Shown here: positions 23,763 through 34,163 of the stretch, piece after piece
Layout of the letters: each line of letters starts with the position of its first letter
Position numbering within the stretch: the first letter of the stretch is position 1
The notes under the pieces: model-generated
Database searches by the model: none
Told to the model about the DNA's origin: nothing
Seen by the model: the letters and a program-made list of their open reading frames with translations, nothing else
Program-made: the position numbers and the translations under genes
Assembly (NCBI GenBank): GCA_034231615.1
Contig: CM067312.1
Location: 1,457,001-1,521,000, forward strand
Direction of reading: 5' to 3'
Source: Meghimatium bilineatum
Taxonomy: Eukaryota; Mollusca; Gastropoda; Stylommatophora; Philomycidae
Length of the DNA stretch: 64,000 nt

Positions 23763-23963
23763 AAATACTTTGGGGGGGGGGAATGTCATAGGCAGGGAAG
23801 AAAACAGTCTATTGTTTGTTCTCAAACTCCTGTCAGTGTTCAGGTTAGTAATTCTCCTACTTCCTCTTCTTCTTCTTCTGATCTCTGAAAACATGAGAGG
23901 ATGAATACAACATATACTGTAGCTCATACCGTAAGGTCGATGAATCTTCTTTCTGAATATGGG

Positions 23964-24090
23964 CATATCATCATCAGGTGCCGAGTCGACTGGCGTAGAC
24001 GATCATGGATCTCCACAACTCTCTATTGTCAATATTTGTTTTGTCAGGACCGTTGATGATTCGTTGCCATGCCACTATCTCTTTACATAT
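23964..24090 (-). mobile_element. RTE-like LINE 3' end (family B)
   Basis: The minus strand reads NIDNRELWRSMIVYASRLGT then stop with a short TGA-unit tail, matching the end of the copy inside the hAT at 38.4 kb. Only about 100 bases of element are present. Confidence 0.85.
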
Positions 24091-24354
24091 GTATATATTT
24101 TAGAAACATATTTACACATTTTCTGGTGTAAATTTAGGTGAGAGAATGTTCTTACATTGTCTTGTGTTGATACAAAATTCATTACAAACGACATCTATCA
24201 AACATGGCGAAATGTGCTGGACAAAAAGGGGAGGGGGAAGGGTTGTAGAATGCAACTTTTTAAAAAACTTACAACAACAAAAAATATTGTCATTTTCTTT
24301 TTTTTTTAAATTAGATAACGATACGAAATGTATTACTTAGAGTAATGTCCCATC

Positions 24355-24540
24355 AGATAGGTAACAGATAGGTTATACACGGCCCTCAGATAGGTAACAG
24401 ATAGGTTATACACAGCCCTCAGATAGGTAACAGATAGATAGATATATACAGCCCTCAGATAGGTAACAGATATGTTATACACGACCCTCAGATAGGTAAC
24501 AGATATGTATCACGGTCATCAGATAGGTATATACAACCCT
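24355..24540. repeat. 32-bp minisatellite, about 5 copies
   Basis: Units with CCCTCAGATAGGTAACAGAT and a TAGGTTATACACA segment; the last two are shortened. Confidence 0.93.
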
Positions 24541-25464
24541 CAGTCTATTGCAGTATGGAAAGCATGTAAAGGTGAGGAAGGAGGGGGAGGGGTTAAGGCC
24601 TTAGATACGTTGCCATTAAGGGGGCGGGTTGGATGTGTTACTTAAAAAAAACATAAAAGGTCAAAGGTGCGTTTTCGTGAACCCTTAAATCAAAATATTA
24701 CCCTCCCCCTTTTGATGCATATTTTGTTATACATCTCTAAAGGGAAAGGTTGGCATTAAGCCAAGTGTTCCTAGTGCTAAAAGGCATATTCTGATTTGCT
24801 CATTAAGAGGGAGGGGGGAAAGCCCCCACACCTTATGTACGGTCTTGGCTGGGTTTGTAAGGTTAGAGTTCAGATACTTTCCTTAGGAAAATAAAACGGG
24901 ATACAGTACACAGAAACGCAAGTACAGGATTACACACTCCCACACAAGCACAGGATTACACACTCCAACTCAAGCACAGGATTACACACTCACACTCAAA
25001 TGTTCTGTCCAAATATTTATCATTATAAATTCCATAGAAAATAATTTTTCTGAGAGAAAACCATCCCCTTACCGAACTTGTCTTGCTGTCTATTCTATTT
25101 GTTTGTAAACCTACAAGACAGCGTGCGCTTTTTCTTGGTAAAACGGCATCTGATCAGAATTTTCTGAGGATGTCCGGCTCTAGAGAGCACCACGGACATC
25201 CATGCAAGGCCGTAAATGCGTATCAGTAAAAGGAGGGGGGGGGGTAAATAAAAAAGATGTACGTCTATTTTCGTAGGGGAACGCCAAACCCCCACCCTAA
25301 ATCTTTGGTATTGCCACCAAGGTGCCAAGTTCAATCCCCGCCTCAGACAACTGTGCATACGAACTGTTCAGAAAGCAATGGCTACATAATAAACGAATTA
25401 ATATTGCCTAGAAAATAATTATATCTATCTATTGTTATTTATATTTGCGACGTTACGCGTTATC
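24541..25464. other. Unrecognised sequence with one small repeat
   Basis: Contains a 26-bp repeat (AGCACAGGATTACACACTC core, about three copies, 24915-24990) and G-runs. A tRNA B-box-like GTTCAATCCCC word lies near 25329 with no matching A box. No gene seen. Confidence 0.6.
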
Positions 25465-25596
25465 GGCTTAATGATGGACCACCAAAATAAAAGAGGCGAC
25501 AAATTCAACAATATACTCAGCACACACAATGACAGTCTCCAGAGCACTCTTCTACCCCTGACGCTGAAAGGCAACAAAGGGTTTAGCGAATAGATA
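25465..25596 (+). mobile_element. LINE 3' end with (GATA)n tail (family C)
   Basis: Matches the 3' end of the LINE at 44273-44970: ATGGACCACCAAAATAAAAG, then the region ending CTGAAAGGCAACAAAGGG and an AATAGATAGATAG tail. Heavily 5'-truncated, only about 130 bp. Confidence 0.85.
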
Positions 25597-25749
25597 GATA
25601 GAAGCGTCATTGGGGGGGGGGGACGTTGGGGTGTCTGTCTTTGGTCGTTTGGATTCGATTGGCCATGGTCATCCCGTGTCTCTTTAAGGTTTTTCTTTTT
25701 ATTATCCAAACCCATCTAGTTTTTGGTCTTCCTCGTACCCTATAGTCAG

Positions 25750-26310
25750 ATCTTATACTCATCAGGTTACAAAACCACATGGTTTGCTGTCTCTCGATGT
25801 AATCTAGGCTTTCTCATCAGGTTACAAAGTCACCTGGTTTGCTGTCTCTCGATGTAATCTAGGCTTTCTCATCAGGTTACAAAGTCACCTGGTTTGCTGT
25901 CTCTCGATGTAATCTAGGCTTTCTCATCAGGTTACAAAACCACCTGGTTTGCTGTCTCTCGATGTAATCTAGGCTTTCTCATCAGGTTACATAGCCACCT
26001 GGTTTGCTGTCTCTCGATGTAATCTAGGCTTTCTCATCAGGTTACAAAGCCACCTGGTTTGCTGTCTCTCGATGTAATCTAGGCTTTCTCATCAGGTTAC
26101 ATAGCCACCTGGTTTGCTGTCTCTCGATGTAATCTAGGCTTTCTCATCAGGTTACAAAGCCACCTGGTTTGCTGTCTCTCGATGTAATCTAGGCTTTCTC
26201 ATCAGGTTACAAAGCCACCTGGTTTGCTGTCTCTCGATGTAATCTAGGCTTTCTCATCAGGTTACAAAACCACCTGATTTGCTGTCTCTCGATGTAGTCT
26301 AGGCTTGAAA
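25750..26310. repeat. 55-bp minisatellite, about 10 copies
   Basis: Unit CTCATCAGGTTACAAAGCCA then CCTGGTTTGCTGTCTCTCG and an AATCTAGGCTTT end. Copies differ at one or two positions, mainly AAAGCC versus ATAGCC versus AAAACC. Confidence 0.97.
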
Positions 26311-26944
26311 TATTCTTTCTTTCTTTCATATTTCCATTCCTCCCTCAGGTAATGTGGTGGCATTTACAGATTTCCTCAAACATCTCAATCCACAAACTGC
26401 AATATTTTTCGCTAGTGTCTTTGTCAAGAATCTATGCTTGACATTAGTAACACAGATCTGGTATAAAAGTATTGTTTAACATCGTCGTCTCGAAGAAAAT
26501 CATTACAACCAAATTATGCTGGATTAAGTGGGCATTAAATATGTCAGGTTCAGTCACGCCTACAAAAAAAGACGTTACAAGGTCAAATTGTAACCATTCG
26601 TTTCAGCAGTGGATTGATCGCTAAACCCAGAATATGCCTATAGCACGACATGGATCAAGTCTATCCACGGTCTCGTCTATGGTATGTTTCCACATTTCTC
26701 AACATGTCGAAGTGGAAGTTGTGTTACCATATTAAAGTACACTAGTGTCAATAGACTGGAACAGATGTTGACACAAATGAACAAGTTACATGGTTATATT
26801 GAGAACAATAGTTTATTCTACATCCGGTGCTATATGGTATTAGACCTAAGTCAATTGTATTACTACGCACAACACTTCTAAATACACGTCAATGTATGTA
26901 TGGTTATCGAAACCTCGGACTATGGAAATAACATTCGAGTAACT
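26311..26944. other. Unrecognised sequence
   Basis: No recognisable gene or element. Confidence 0.5.
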
Positions 26945-28065
26945 AAAATGAAATGAAATGGATAAAGTCAAATATCTTGGCATCATTTCTACATCAGTTG
27001 ACCGATGCTTTATTGATATAAAGAGCAAATCACAAGCCAAATCAACATTAAAAAAAAAATTGAAATATTATATTGCAATGAAACAATAGTAATGTATATG
27101 CGAATTCGAGTGTTATGATGTCATATTGAACAAATTCGAGTGATATGATGTCATATTGAACAAATTCGCGTACTATGATGTTATATTGAACATATTCTAG
27201 TGTTATGTCATGTTGAACAAATTCGAGCACTATGATGTTATATTGAAGAAATTCCAGTGCTAGGATGTCATATTGAACAAATTCCAGTGCTAGGATGTTA
27301 TATTGAATATATTCGAGTGCTAGGATGTTATATTGAACAAATTCTTCTTTATGGTTGTGAAGCATAAACAATAAACAAAAAAAGCTGGTGAGCTGAAGGC
27401 AACTAAGATGCGGTTTTTGAGAAGAAGGATGAATATTTCACAGAAAATTCCAAGCAAACTAATATAGAAGTTTAGAGATGCCGATATTTAAAAACAAAAA
27501 GATTTACTATAGCAAAAACTAGAGGCGGAGCCGTAAAACATACGCCAGAAAACATAGGCTACTATGGAATAATTCCAGTTTTGCTGTTCACAGAATGACA
27601 ATCTGACTCGCAGGAGCTTCTCTTCAAAACAAGTTGTGGGGAACTCAAGATGACATAAAACAAACCGCTCTATACCTGAACAATATTGGACATTGATCGC
27701 AGAAGTTGTGTACTAGCATAGACGCGTCATCAAGTGTTGTGTAGTAATCACACGAGATGACCTAAATCTTACTGCTCTACACAAACACAATATTTGGACT
27801 GAATGTTTAACTGTTGATCACAGAAGAAGAACAGATATTCAGGGAACGTAATGAGAAAAGCAAAACTTGAGCACGTAATAACAACGGTAAATATCAAGAG
27901 GTCAAGAAGAGACAAGGGAAGACAAAAAGAGAAATTGTTGGAAGGTTTATCTCTGTGGCACGAAAGAATTTCACAACTGAATTTATTAACAACACAAGAG
28001 ACAGAGAGTTGTGGGGATACATAATCGCATACGCCACACGGCATGGCACTTGATTGATTGATTTG
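26945..28065 (+). mobile_element. RTE-like LINE copy (family B) carrying an internal minisatellite
   Basis: Left part reads VKYLGIISTSVDRCFIDIKS then KSQAKST, equivalent to the YLGT...SEGRCSSEIKSR block of the 31.8-kb copy. Next comes the IRVLGCYIEQ region, expanded to eight tandem copies (27104-27340), then ILLYGCEA, TKMRFLRRRMNISQKIPSK, a stretch of about 300 bases (27500-27825) that does not fit the family, and MRKAKLEHVITTVNIKRSRR to IIAYATRHGT then stop with a TTGA tail (28050-28065). Several frameshifts and stops. RT motifs upstream of YLG are lost by 5' truncation. Confidence 0.88.
27104..27340 (+). repeat. 30-bp minisatellite inside LINE coding sequence, 8 copies
   Basis: Unit ATTCGAGTGCTAGGATGTTA plus TATTGAACAA. 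The same 30 bases occur once, as ordinary coding sequence (ten codons, IRVLGCYI plus two), in the family B copy at 31925. The last array unit runs in register into ILLYGCEA, so the array is an in-place expansion. The fourth unit is 3 bases shorter; others differ by substitutions. Confidence 0.93.
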
Positions 28066-28545
28066 TTGAATTATAATGAAGTTAATAACAGTATTACATT
28101 GAGATTGAGCAGTGGACAAATGCTGCTCACGTGACTGCGGTAATACAAGTGTATAGTAAATGTAATATTCTATCAAATATGAAGCAGCACTGAAACGAAG
28201 TGTACTCTGTTGCCGCAAAAGAGGTCACCGAGTAGGGACGCCATGTTGGCCATTTTTAGATGTTAATGGCCATAAAATGTATTTTGATAATTTAATTTTT
28301 ATCTGTTTTAAAACTGTCTATTTTTCCATATATATTTTGTGTAAGTTTGACTACAAATTGTTGCATATGAATAGTAACTAGTTGATAAATGTTGTCTATT
28401 CTACTCCAGTATAAACACGTAGAATGAAGAGTCACATGGTACAGAGATTTGATAATACTTGTCTCAGCATATCTAAGTGGAAACTTTGTTTGGATAGTGA
28501 GACATGATGCAGCAAGCAATAATAACAGACATTTCAGTGGTAGCA
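28066..28545. other. Unrecognised sequence
   Basis: AT-rich, with no gene or element recognised. Confidence 0.5.
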
Positions 28546-28800
28546 TAAATCACTAGATAATACTTGGTTTAACTAACTAGATAATGCTTGGTTTAACTAA
28601 CTAGATAATGCTTGGTTTAACTAACTAGATAATGATTGGTTTAACTAACTAGATAATACTTGGTTTAACTAACTAGATAATACTTGGTTTAACTAACCAG
28701 ATAATACTTGCTTTAACTAACTAGATAATACTTGGTTTAACTCACTAGATAATACTTAGTTTATTTCACTAGACAATAGTTGGTTTAACTCACTAGATAA
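28546..28800. repeat. 24-bp minisatellite, left part (about 10-11 copies)
   Basis: Unit about 24 bp, TTGGTTTAACTAACTAGATA plus ATAC. It continues at 29868 after a LINE insertion. Variants with TCACTAG occur next to the insertion point on both sides, as expected if one array was split. Confidence 0.95.
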
Positions 28801-29867
28801 CATACCATTAGAAATTATAAGAGCAGCAGGAGAAACAGGATTATATTGGCTACACAGAATTTTTAACACAGCGTGGAGGCAACAGAAGACACCAACAGAC
28901 TGGAGAAAATCTATCATAGTGCCAATATGGAAAAGGAAAGGCAGGAAAAGAGACTTCTTAAGCCATGCAGGAAAATTATATGCCAAAATTGTAGAGAAAA
29001 GATTAAGATCTATAATAGAACAACAGCTTAGTAATACACAAATGGGTTTTAGAAGAAACAGAGGATGTACTCATGCAATATTTATTCTGAAACAGTTGGC
29101 AGAGAAGTCAATAGAATACAACCAAAACTTATACATATCCTTCATAGATCAAGAGAACAAAGATATTACACTAGAAACAAAGATATTACACTAGAAACAA
29201 AGATATTACACTAGAAACAAAGATATTACACTAGAAACAAAGATATTACACTAGAAACAAAGATATTACACTAGAAACACAGATATTACACTAGAAACAA
29301 AGATATTACACTAGAAACACAGATATTACACTAGAAACACAGATATTACACTAGAAACAAAGATATTACACTAGAAACAACGATATTACACTAGAAACAA
29401 AGATATTACACTAGAAACAAAGAAAGCGCTTTTCAACACCATTTTTTTACCAACGTTGTGTTATCAGTGTCAAACTTGGACATTAGATTCTAGAACAATT
29501 CATAAGATTAACACCACTGAAATGAAATGTGTGAGACGTATGATTGGAGTTAGCTTTAGAGACAAAATCAAGAATGAAGCACTAAGGAAACAATTAGGGA
29601 TCAAGTCAACAATAGAATACATCCAGAAGCAACAAGTTAAATGGTACGGCCACATACCCAGACAGAAAGAGCAAAGTATTATCTAAAAAACATTTAACAA
29701 ACGATTCGAACCTGTTCGACGCCCTCATAAAAGATGGATAGATAGTGTATTAGAGACACTCGGAAATATAACAGCAGAAGAGGCAAATAGAAGGGCAAAA
29801 GATCGTACACTCACTCTCCCCTCAACACCGAAAGGTACATGAGGAGAGAAAGAAGAGAAAAGAAAAA
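28801..29867 (+). mobile_element. RTE-like LINE inserted in a minisatellite, with an internal array
   Basis: Flanked by CTCACTAGATAA on both sides (28789-28800 and 29868-29879), an exact 12-bp TSD. The first part encodes an RT N-terminal region: IPLEIIRAAGETGLYWLHRI, then WRKSIIVPIWKRKGRKRDF, LYAKIVEKRLRSIIEQQL, and TQMGFRRNRGCTHAIFILKQ. Where the catalytic aspartate block should follow FID there is a 20-bp tandem array (29153-29425). After it come the C-terminal FLPTLCYQCQTWTLDS, RRMIGVSFRDKIKNEALRKQ and KWYGH blocks, ending PSTPKGT then stop and an A-rich tail. The RT palm (FADD box) is absent, so the copy could not act. The 5' end is truncated. Confidence 0.92.
29153..29425. repeat. 20-bp minisatellite inside the LINE, about 13 copies
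   Basis: Unit AAAGATATTACACTAGAAAC, nearly uniform (A/C variant at one place). It starts within the codons after FIDQEN and ends just before the C-terminal region, occupying the place of the missing RT core. Confidence 0.96.
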
Positions 29868-30003
29868 CTCACTAGATAATACTTGGTTTAACTCACTAGA
29901 TAATAGTTTAACTCACTAGATACTATTTGGTTTAACTCACTAGATAATAGTTGGTTTAACTAACTAGATAATACTTGGTTTAACTAACTAGATAATAGTT
30001 GGG
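29868..30003. repeat. 24-bp minisatellite, right part (about 5-6 copies)
   Basis: Continuation of the 28546-28800 array beyond the LINE, same unit and orientation, with some shortened copies. Confidence 0.94.
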
Positions 30004-30074
30004 ACAATAATTTTACTCCAAATGCAGATACTATAAAGTGAAAAGTATAACGATCCGTGTGTTGACGTGAGGAG

Positions 30075-30338
30075 CAAAGAATAAAAACACTATTTGCCTT
30101 CCATGCATGTCGTAAGAGTCGACTGAAAGGTCATAGGGAGTAATTGGCTGTCCCATCCCATATAGGATCAAAGTTATCCAGAAACGATGCTGAAGTCGGG
30201 TGTATCTGATTGATAGGCGCCTATGTCGCAGCAAAACAGTAAACTATGATACAACTTATTCCGTTCTCCGGACTACATCCTGCTAATATGTGGGAGTTTG
30301 AGAACGAACGCAGAAGAAGATGAAGGATAAAATGGTGT
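30075..30338 (+). mobile_element. Dispersed repeat G (SINE-like), near full length
   Basis: Shares its whole length with 32595-32875: CAAAGAATAA start, TGCCTTCCATGCATGTCGTA, GGCTGTCCCATCCCATATAG, TCCGTTCTCCGGACTACATC, then GAGTTTGAGAACGAACGCAG and a short GAA-rich tail. About 265 bp, with no coding frame. It behaves like a SINE (constant ends, short tandem tail, dispersed), but I could not find convincing A and B boxes, so the promoter type is open. Confidence 0.85.
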
Positions 30339-30414
30339 GCACTTTTACTATGCACGCAATTTGGAAGTATTTTCATTGTCGCTATATCTAGACCTAGCCC
30401 ATGCTCTCAATATA

Positions 30415-30640
30415 ATATTAGCTGTAGTAACAAGGAAGCTAGCAATAACATATACTTGTCACTGTGTGACACGAAGCTAGCAATAACATATACTTGTCAC
30501 TGTGACACGAAGCTAGCAATAACATATACTTGTCACTGTGTGACACGAATTAATGCTCTCAATATAATATTAGCTGTAGTAACAAGGAAGCTAGCAATAA
30601 CATATACTTGTCACTGTGTGACACGAATTCATGTTGGTAA
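30415..30640. repeat. Composite tandem repeat
   Basis: Two alternating modules: AGCTAGCAATAACATATACT plus TGTCACTGTGTGACACGAA (about four copies), and AATGCTCTCAATATAATATT plus AGCTGTAGTAACAAGG (two copies). CACTGTGTGACA in the first module is a small imperfect palindrome. Confidence 0.92.
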
Positions 30641-30854
30641 TTGGAGAGAAATCATATACGTTTTGAAAATTCAACATGTTTAATAATTTACATACAATAT
30701 TGAAATTCGGCCATTTAAATTTTTTTAACCAACAGTCTGGTCAGAAAAAGTTCCAACCTACTGGCAACCCTGGACAGAACAGAAAGTGTACAGGTAGATT
30801 GAAAAGTAGATATTACAGATAACAAATATGTATCTCTTATCGATGAATCAACTG

Positions 30855-30965
30855 ATGTTATTTTTTTGCGTTCATTCTCAGACTCATGCAGGTTAACATA
30901 ATGTAGTCCAGAGAACGGAATGCGTTGTGCTAGGTTTACAGCATAGCTGCGATATCTTATATTTT
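30855..30965 (-). mobile_element. Partial copy of dispersed repeat G, inverted
   Basis: On the minus strand it reads ATATCGCAGCTATGCTGTAA, ACGCATTCCGTTCTCTGGAC, and GAGTCTGAGAATGAACGC in the order of the plus-strand copies. Its 5' half is missing. Confidence 0.8.
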
Positions 30966-31024
30966 TGGTCCAAAATATCAAATTTCACCATAGCCTATCT
31001 GTCAATTTGACCATCTAAGGAATG

Positions 31025-31136
31025 AGAATAAACTCTATCTCCAAACTTCTTAAGTTGTCACGACATGCTGGCAGGTAGCAGTGCTATCTCCAAACTTCTT
31101 AAGTTGTCACTTACGACATGCTGGCAGGTAGCAGTG
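31025..31136. repeat. Direct duplication of about 56 bp
   Basis: CTATCTCCAAACTTCTTAAG, TTGTCAC, and ACGACATGCTGGCAGGTAGC occur twice in tandem; the second copy has a 3-base insertion. Confidence 0.95.
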
Positions 31137-31240
31137 CCGCTATTATTTGCTTCCCGTTCAAGACCTGACATCACGCTTTACAATCTGATATCGACAACAA
31201 AAATCGCAGCTGTAGTGTTACAATAAATGAGATTTTTGTA

Positions 31241-31675
31241 ACACAAACTGCATTCATCATGTTTGTAACACAAACTGCATTCATCATGTTTGTAACACAA
31301 ACTGCATTCATCATGTTTGTAACACAAACTGCATTCATCATGTTTGTAACACAAACTGCATTCATCACGTTTGTAACACAAACTGCATTCATCACGTTTG
31401 TAACACAAACTGCATTCATCACGTTTGTAACACAAACTGCATTCATCACGTTTGTAACACAAACTGCATTCATCACGTTTGTAACACAAACTGCATTCAT
31501 CACGTTTGTAACACAAACTGCATTCATCACGTTTGTAACACAAACTGCATTCATCACGTTTGTAACACAAACTGCATTCATCACGTTTGTAACACAAACT
31601 GCATTCATCACGTTTGTAACACAAACTGCATTCATCACGTTTGTAACACAAACTGCATTCAGCATGTTTGTGATC
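31241..31675. repeat. 27-bp minisatellite, 16 copies
   Basis: Unit TTTGTAACACAAACTGCATT plus CATCACG, almost perfectly uniform; the first four and last copies have CATG instead of CACG. Each unit contains the small hairpin TTTGTAACACAAA. As 27 is a multiple of three, frames of about 150-170 codons stay open on both strands; I treat them as artefacts. Confidence 0.97.
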
Positions 31676-31784
31676 AACGTTTGTCACATCTTCGATTCCT
31701 CACAGTAGGCAGATTTCCGTCTTTCCAGATGATAGTATTAGGCCTATTGTTGTGATTTAAGATATATGACACAAATTAACACAA

Positions 31785-32372
31785 GATGAAAATGTGTAAT
31801 ATCTTGGAACCCTGTTAACATCAGAAGGTAGATGCTCAAGTGAGATAAAGAGCCGAACAGCACAAGCCAAATCAGCATTCAAAAAAATGAGAACCATTGT
31901 GTGTAACGTCTATCAATGCACACCCGAATTCGAGTGCTGGGATGTTATATCAAACCAATTATTTTTTATGGATGTGAAGCATGGACTGTAAACACAAAAA
32001 TTCACAGCGAATTAGAGGATACAGAAATGTGGTTTCTAAGAAGAATGATGAAAAGACCACGGTCAGCTAAGAAAATGAATGCAGTTGTTCTCATTGATGC
32101 TTGCGTAAAAAGATCAATCATATCAAACATTAGGGGCAGACAATCAAGATTTTTAGGGCATGTGCTGAAAAGAACACAGCTTGAACACTTAATAAACACT
32201 GGAAAGATCAAGGGGAGAAGAGATTGGGGACGACAAAGAGAAAAGTTGCTAGATGTACTAGTATTGTGTCACGGTAGAAGTTCACCGAATGAGCTTATTG
32301 ACAACACAAGAGACAGAGAGTCTTGGAGAAACATGATCGCTTACGCCAGTCGGCATGGCACTTGATTGATAG
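31785..32372 (+). mobile_element. RTE-like LINE 3' part (family B)
   Basis: The plus strand shows TSEGRCSSEIKSRTAQAKSA, then (other frame) RIRVLGCYIKPIIFYGCEAW, EDTEMWFLRRMMKRP, IRGRQSRFLGHVLKRTQLEH, GKIKGRRDWGRQREKLLD, TRDRESWRNMIAYASRHGT then stop, and a TTGA/TAGA tail. At least one frameshift near 31915, otherwise open for 149 codons. This copy supplies the single-copy version of the segment expanded at 27.1 kb. Confidence 0.9.
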
Positions 32373-32469
32373 ATAAGATATATAATCTACGATCCATGAT
32401 GATGATGGAGACAAGTCACATGACCAGTCTGACTTACGAAGATTCTTCTTCAAATAGTTATTAACAGGA

Positions 32470-32575
32470 ATTGCAAATTACAAGAACTGTTGGAACAACA
32501 TCTGTGCTCAAATATATTCAAAAACAGAGATTGAAATGGTTCGGCGACTTAACGAGAATTAATACCTATTGAACA
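32470..32575 (+). mobile_element. Short LINE fragment (family D)
   Basis: ITRTVGTTSVLKYIQKQRLK followed by WFGDLTRIN matches the C-terminal block of the minus-strand fragment at 4490-4895. Only about 100 bases. Confidence 0.75.
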
Positions 32576-32594
32576 TCAGCAGCCTGTGTGTTGC

Positions 32595-32875
32595 CAGGGC
32601 TCAAGAGGGAAGTAAAGAATAACAACACTTTTTACCTTCCATGCATGTAGTAAGAGGCGACTAAAGTGATTATGGGATGGAGTTGGCTGTCCCATCCCAT
32701 ATAAGGTCAGTGACCCAAAGCCAGACTGAAGTCGGATCTGTCAGGCCGAAAGACGCATATATCGCAGCAGTGCTGTAAACCATGACACAACGCATTGCGT
32801 TCTCCGGACTACATCCTACTAATCTGCAGGAGTTTGAGAACGAACGCAGAAGAAGAAGAAGAAGAAGATCAGCAA
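32595..32875 (+). mobile_element. Dispersed repeat G (SINE-like), best copy with (GAA)n tail
   Basis: Full-length relative of 30075-30338, ending GAACGAACGCAGAAGAAG with about six GAA units. Landmarks: TACCTTCCATGCATGTAGTA, GGCTGTCCCATCCCATATAA, GACTGAAGTCGGATCTGTCA, GCGTTCTCCGGACTACATCC. No coding frame. Confidence 0.88.
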
Positions 32876-32935
32876 GAGCATACAACACGAAAATGGAAAC
32901 AGCAGGAGGCCGAGGAAGATGAAAAAGAAGGCGGA

Positions 32936-33145
32936 TTTCATGAGTTGCCACCGCTCTGAGATGTCACAATATAAGAAGTTACCACCGCTCTGAGATGTCA
33001 CAATATAAGAAGTTACCACCGCTCTGAGATGTCACAATATATGGAGTTACCACCGCTCTGAGATGTCACAATATAAGGAGTTACCACCGCTCTGAGATGT
33101 CACAATATAAGAAGTTACCACCGCTCTGAGATGTCACAATATTAT
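32936..33145. repeat. 34-bp minisatellite, 6 copies
   Basis: Unit CCGCTCTGAGATGTCACAAT plus ATAAGAAGTTACCA; six uniform copies, one with GGAGTT variation. Confidence 0.96.
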
Positions 33146-33295
33146 TGCATAGTAAGCAACCACATATACCATAGGCCGAGAACCGACAAACCGATCGTTA
33201 TTCAATCCTGCCACACCTTACAGAACAAGCAGAGGTAATTGACATCAACATTGTTGATATGTTTCGTGGACATCTACCATAGCGACATATGCACT

Positions 33296-33834
33296 TTCTG
33301 TAACATTATCATGTTTGAATGTTACAATTTCTGTAACATTATCATGTTTGAATGTTACAATTTCTGTAACATTATCATGTTTGAATGTTACAATTTCTGT
33401 AACATTATCATGTTTGAATGTTACAATTTCTGTAACATCGTCATGTTTGAATGTTACAATTTCTGTAACATCGTCATATTTGAATGTTACAATTTCTGTA
33501 ACATCGTCATACTTAAATGTTACAATTTCTGTAACATCGTCATACTTAAATGTTACAATTTCTGTAACATCGTCATGCTTAAATGTTACAATTTCTTTAT
33601 TATTGCCATACTTAAATGCTACAATTTCTGTAACATCGTCATGCTTAAATGTTACAATTTCTTTATTATTGCCATACTTAAATGTTACAATTTCTGTAAC
33701 ATCGTCATGCTTAAATGTTACAATTTCTTTATTATTGCCATACTTAAATGTTACAATTTCTGTAACATCGTCATGTTTGAATGTTACAATTTCTTTATCA
33801 TTGCCATGCTTAAATGTTACAATTTCATCAATGA
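33296..33834. repeat. 33-bp minisatellite of hairpin-forming units, about 16 copies
   Basis: Each of the first copies contains a perfect inverted repeat: AATGTTACA, loop ATTTC, TGTAACATT (9-bp arms). Rightward copies have TGTAACATC or a TTATTATTGCC variant that breaks the hairpin, and alternate in a regular two-unit pattern (33597-33770). Because 33 is a multiple of three, long Cys/Asn/Tyr-rich frames stay open; these are artefacts. Confidence 0.97.
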
Positions 33835-34163
33835 TTTTTCCTTTGACTTTTGCCCAAATAAGTTATATGTGAGTTAAGCGAGGACGATATAGAAGTGGTC
33901 GTGATAAAAAGTAGGGCAGGAAATGAGAGAATATATCAACTAGCTAAGGAGGGCGTTACCAACCACCAACTAGATGTACTAATCACTTACCACCAGAAAA
34001 AAACAAATGATCAAATCAATCAGAAAGTCAAAAACACCAACACAATCACATTATGAACAGAACAGAACAGGTTGCGATTCTAGACCCAAAATATGACACA
34101 ACTGACTCGGCATGTGCATACAATTCAGGATTGGCAATACTGCCATGTTTACATGTGGACAGG

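Noticed and set aside
25318-25345. B-box-like GTTCAATCCCCGCC
   Set aside because: No A box at the right distance and no second copy in the window; could be a SINE remnant but not supportable.
28546-30003. CRISPR-like array of regular repeats
   Set aside because: Units are directly adjacent with no unique spacers; the same holds for every other array here. The genome is eukaryotic in character.
31171-31708. Three overlapping frames of about 150-170 codons
   Set aside because: Same reason: a 27-bp repeat, multiple of three, open on both strands.
33239-33877. 212-codon Cys/Asn/Tyr-rich frame
   Set aside because: 33-bp repeat artefact with a competing open frame on the same strand.
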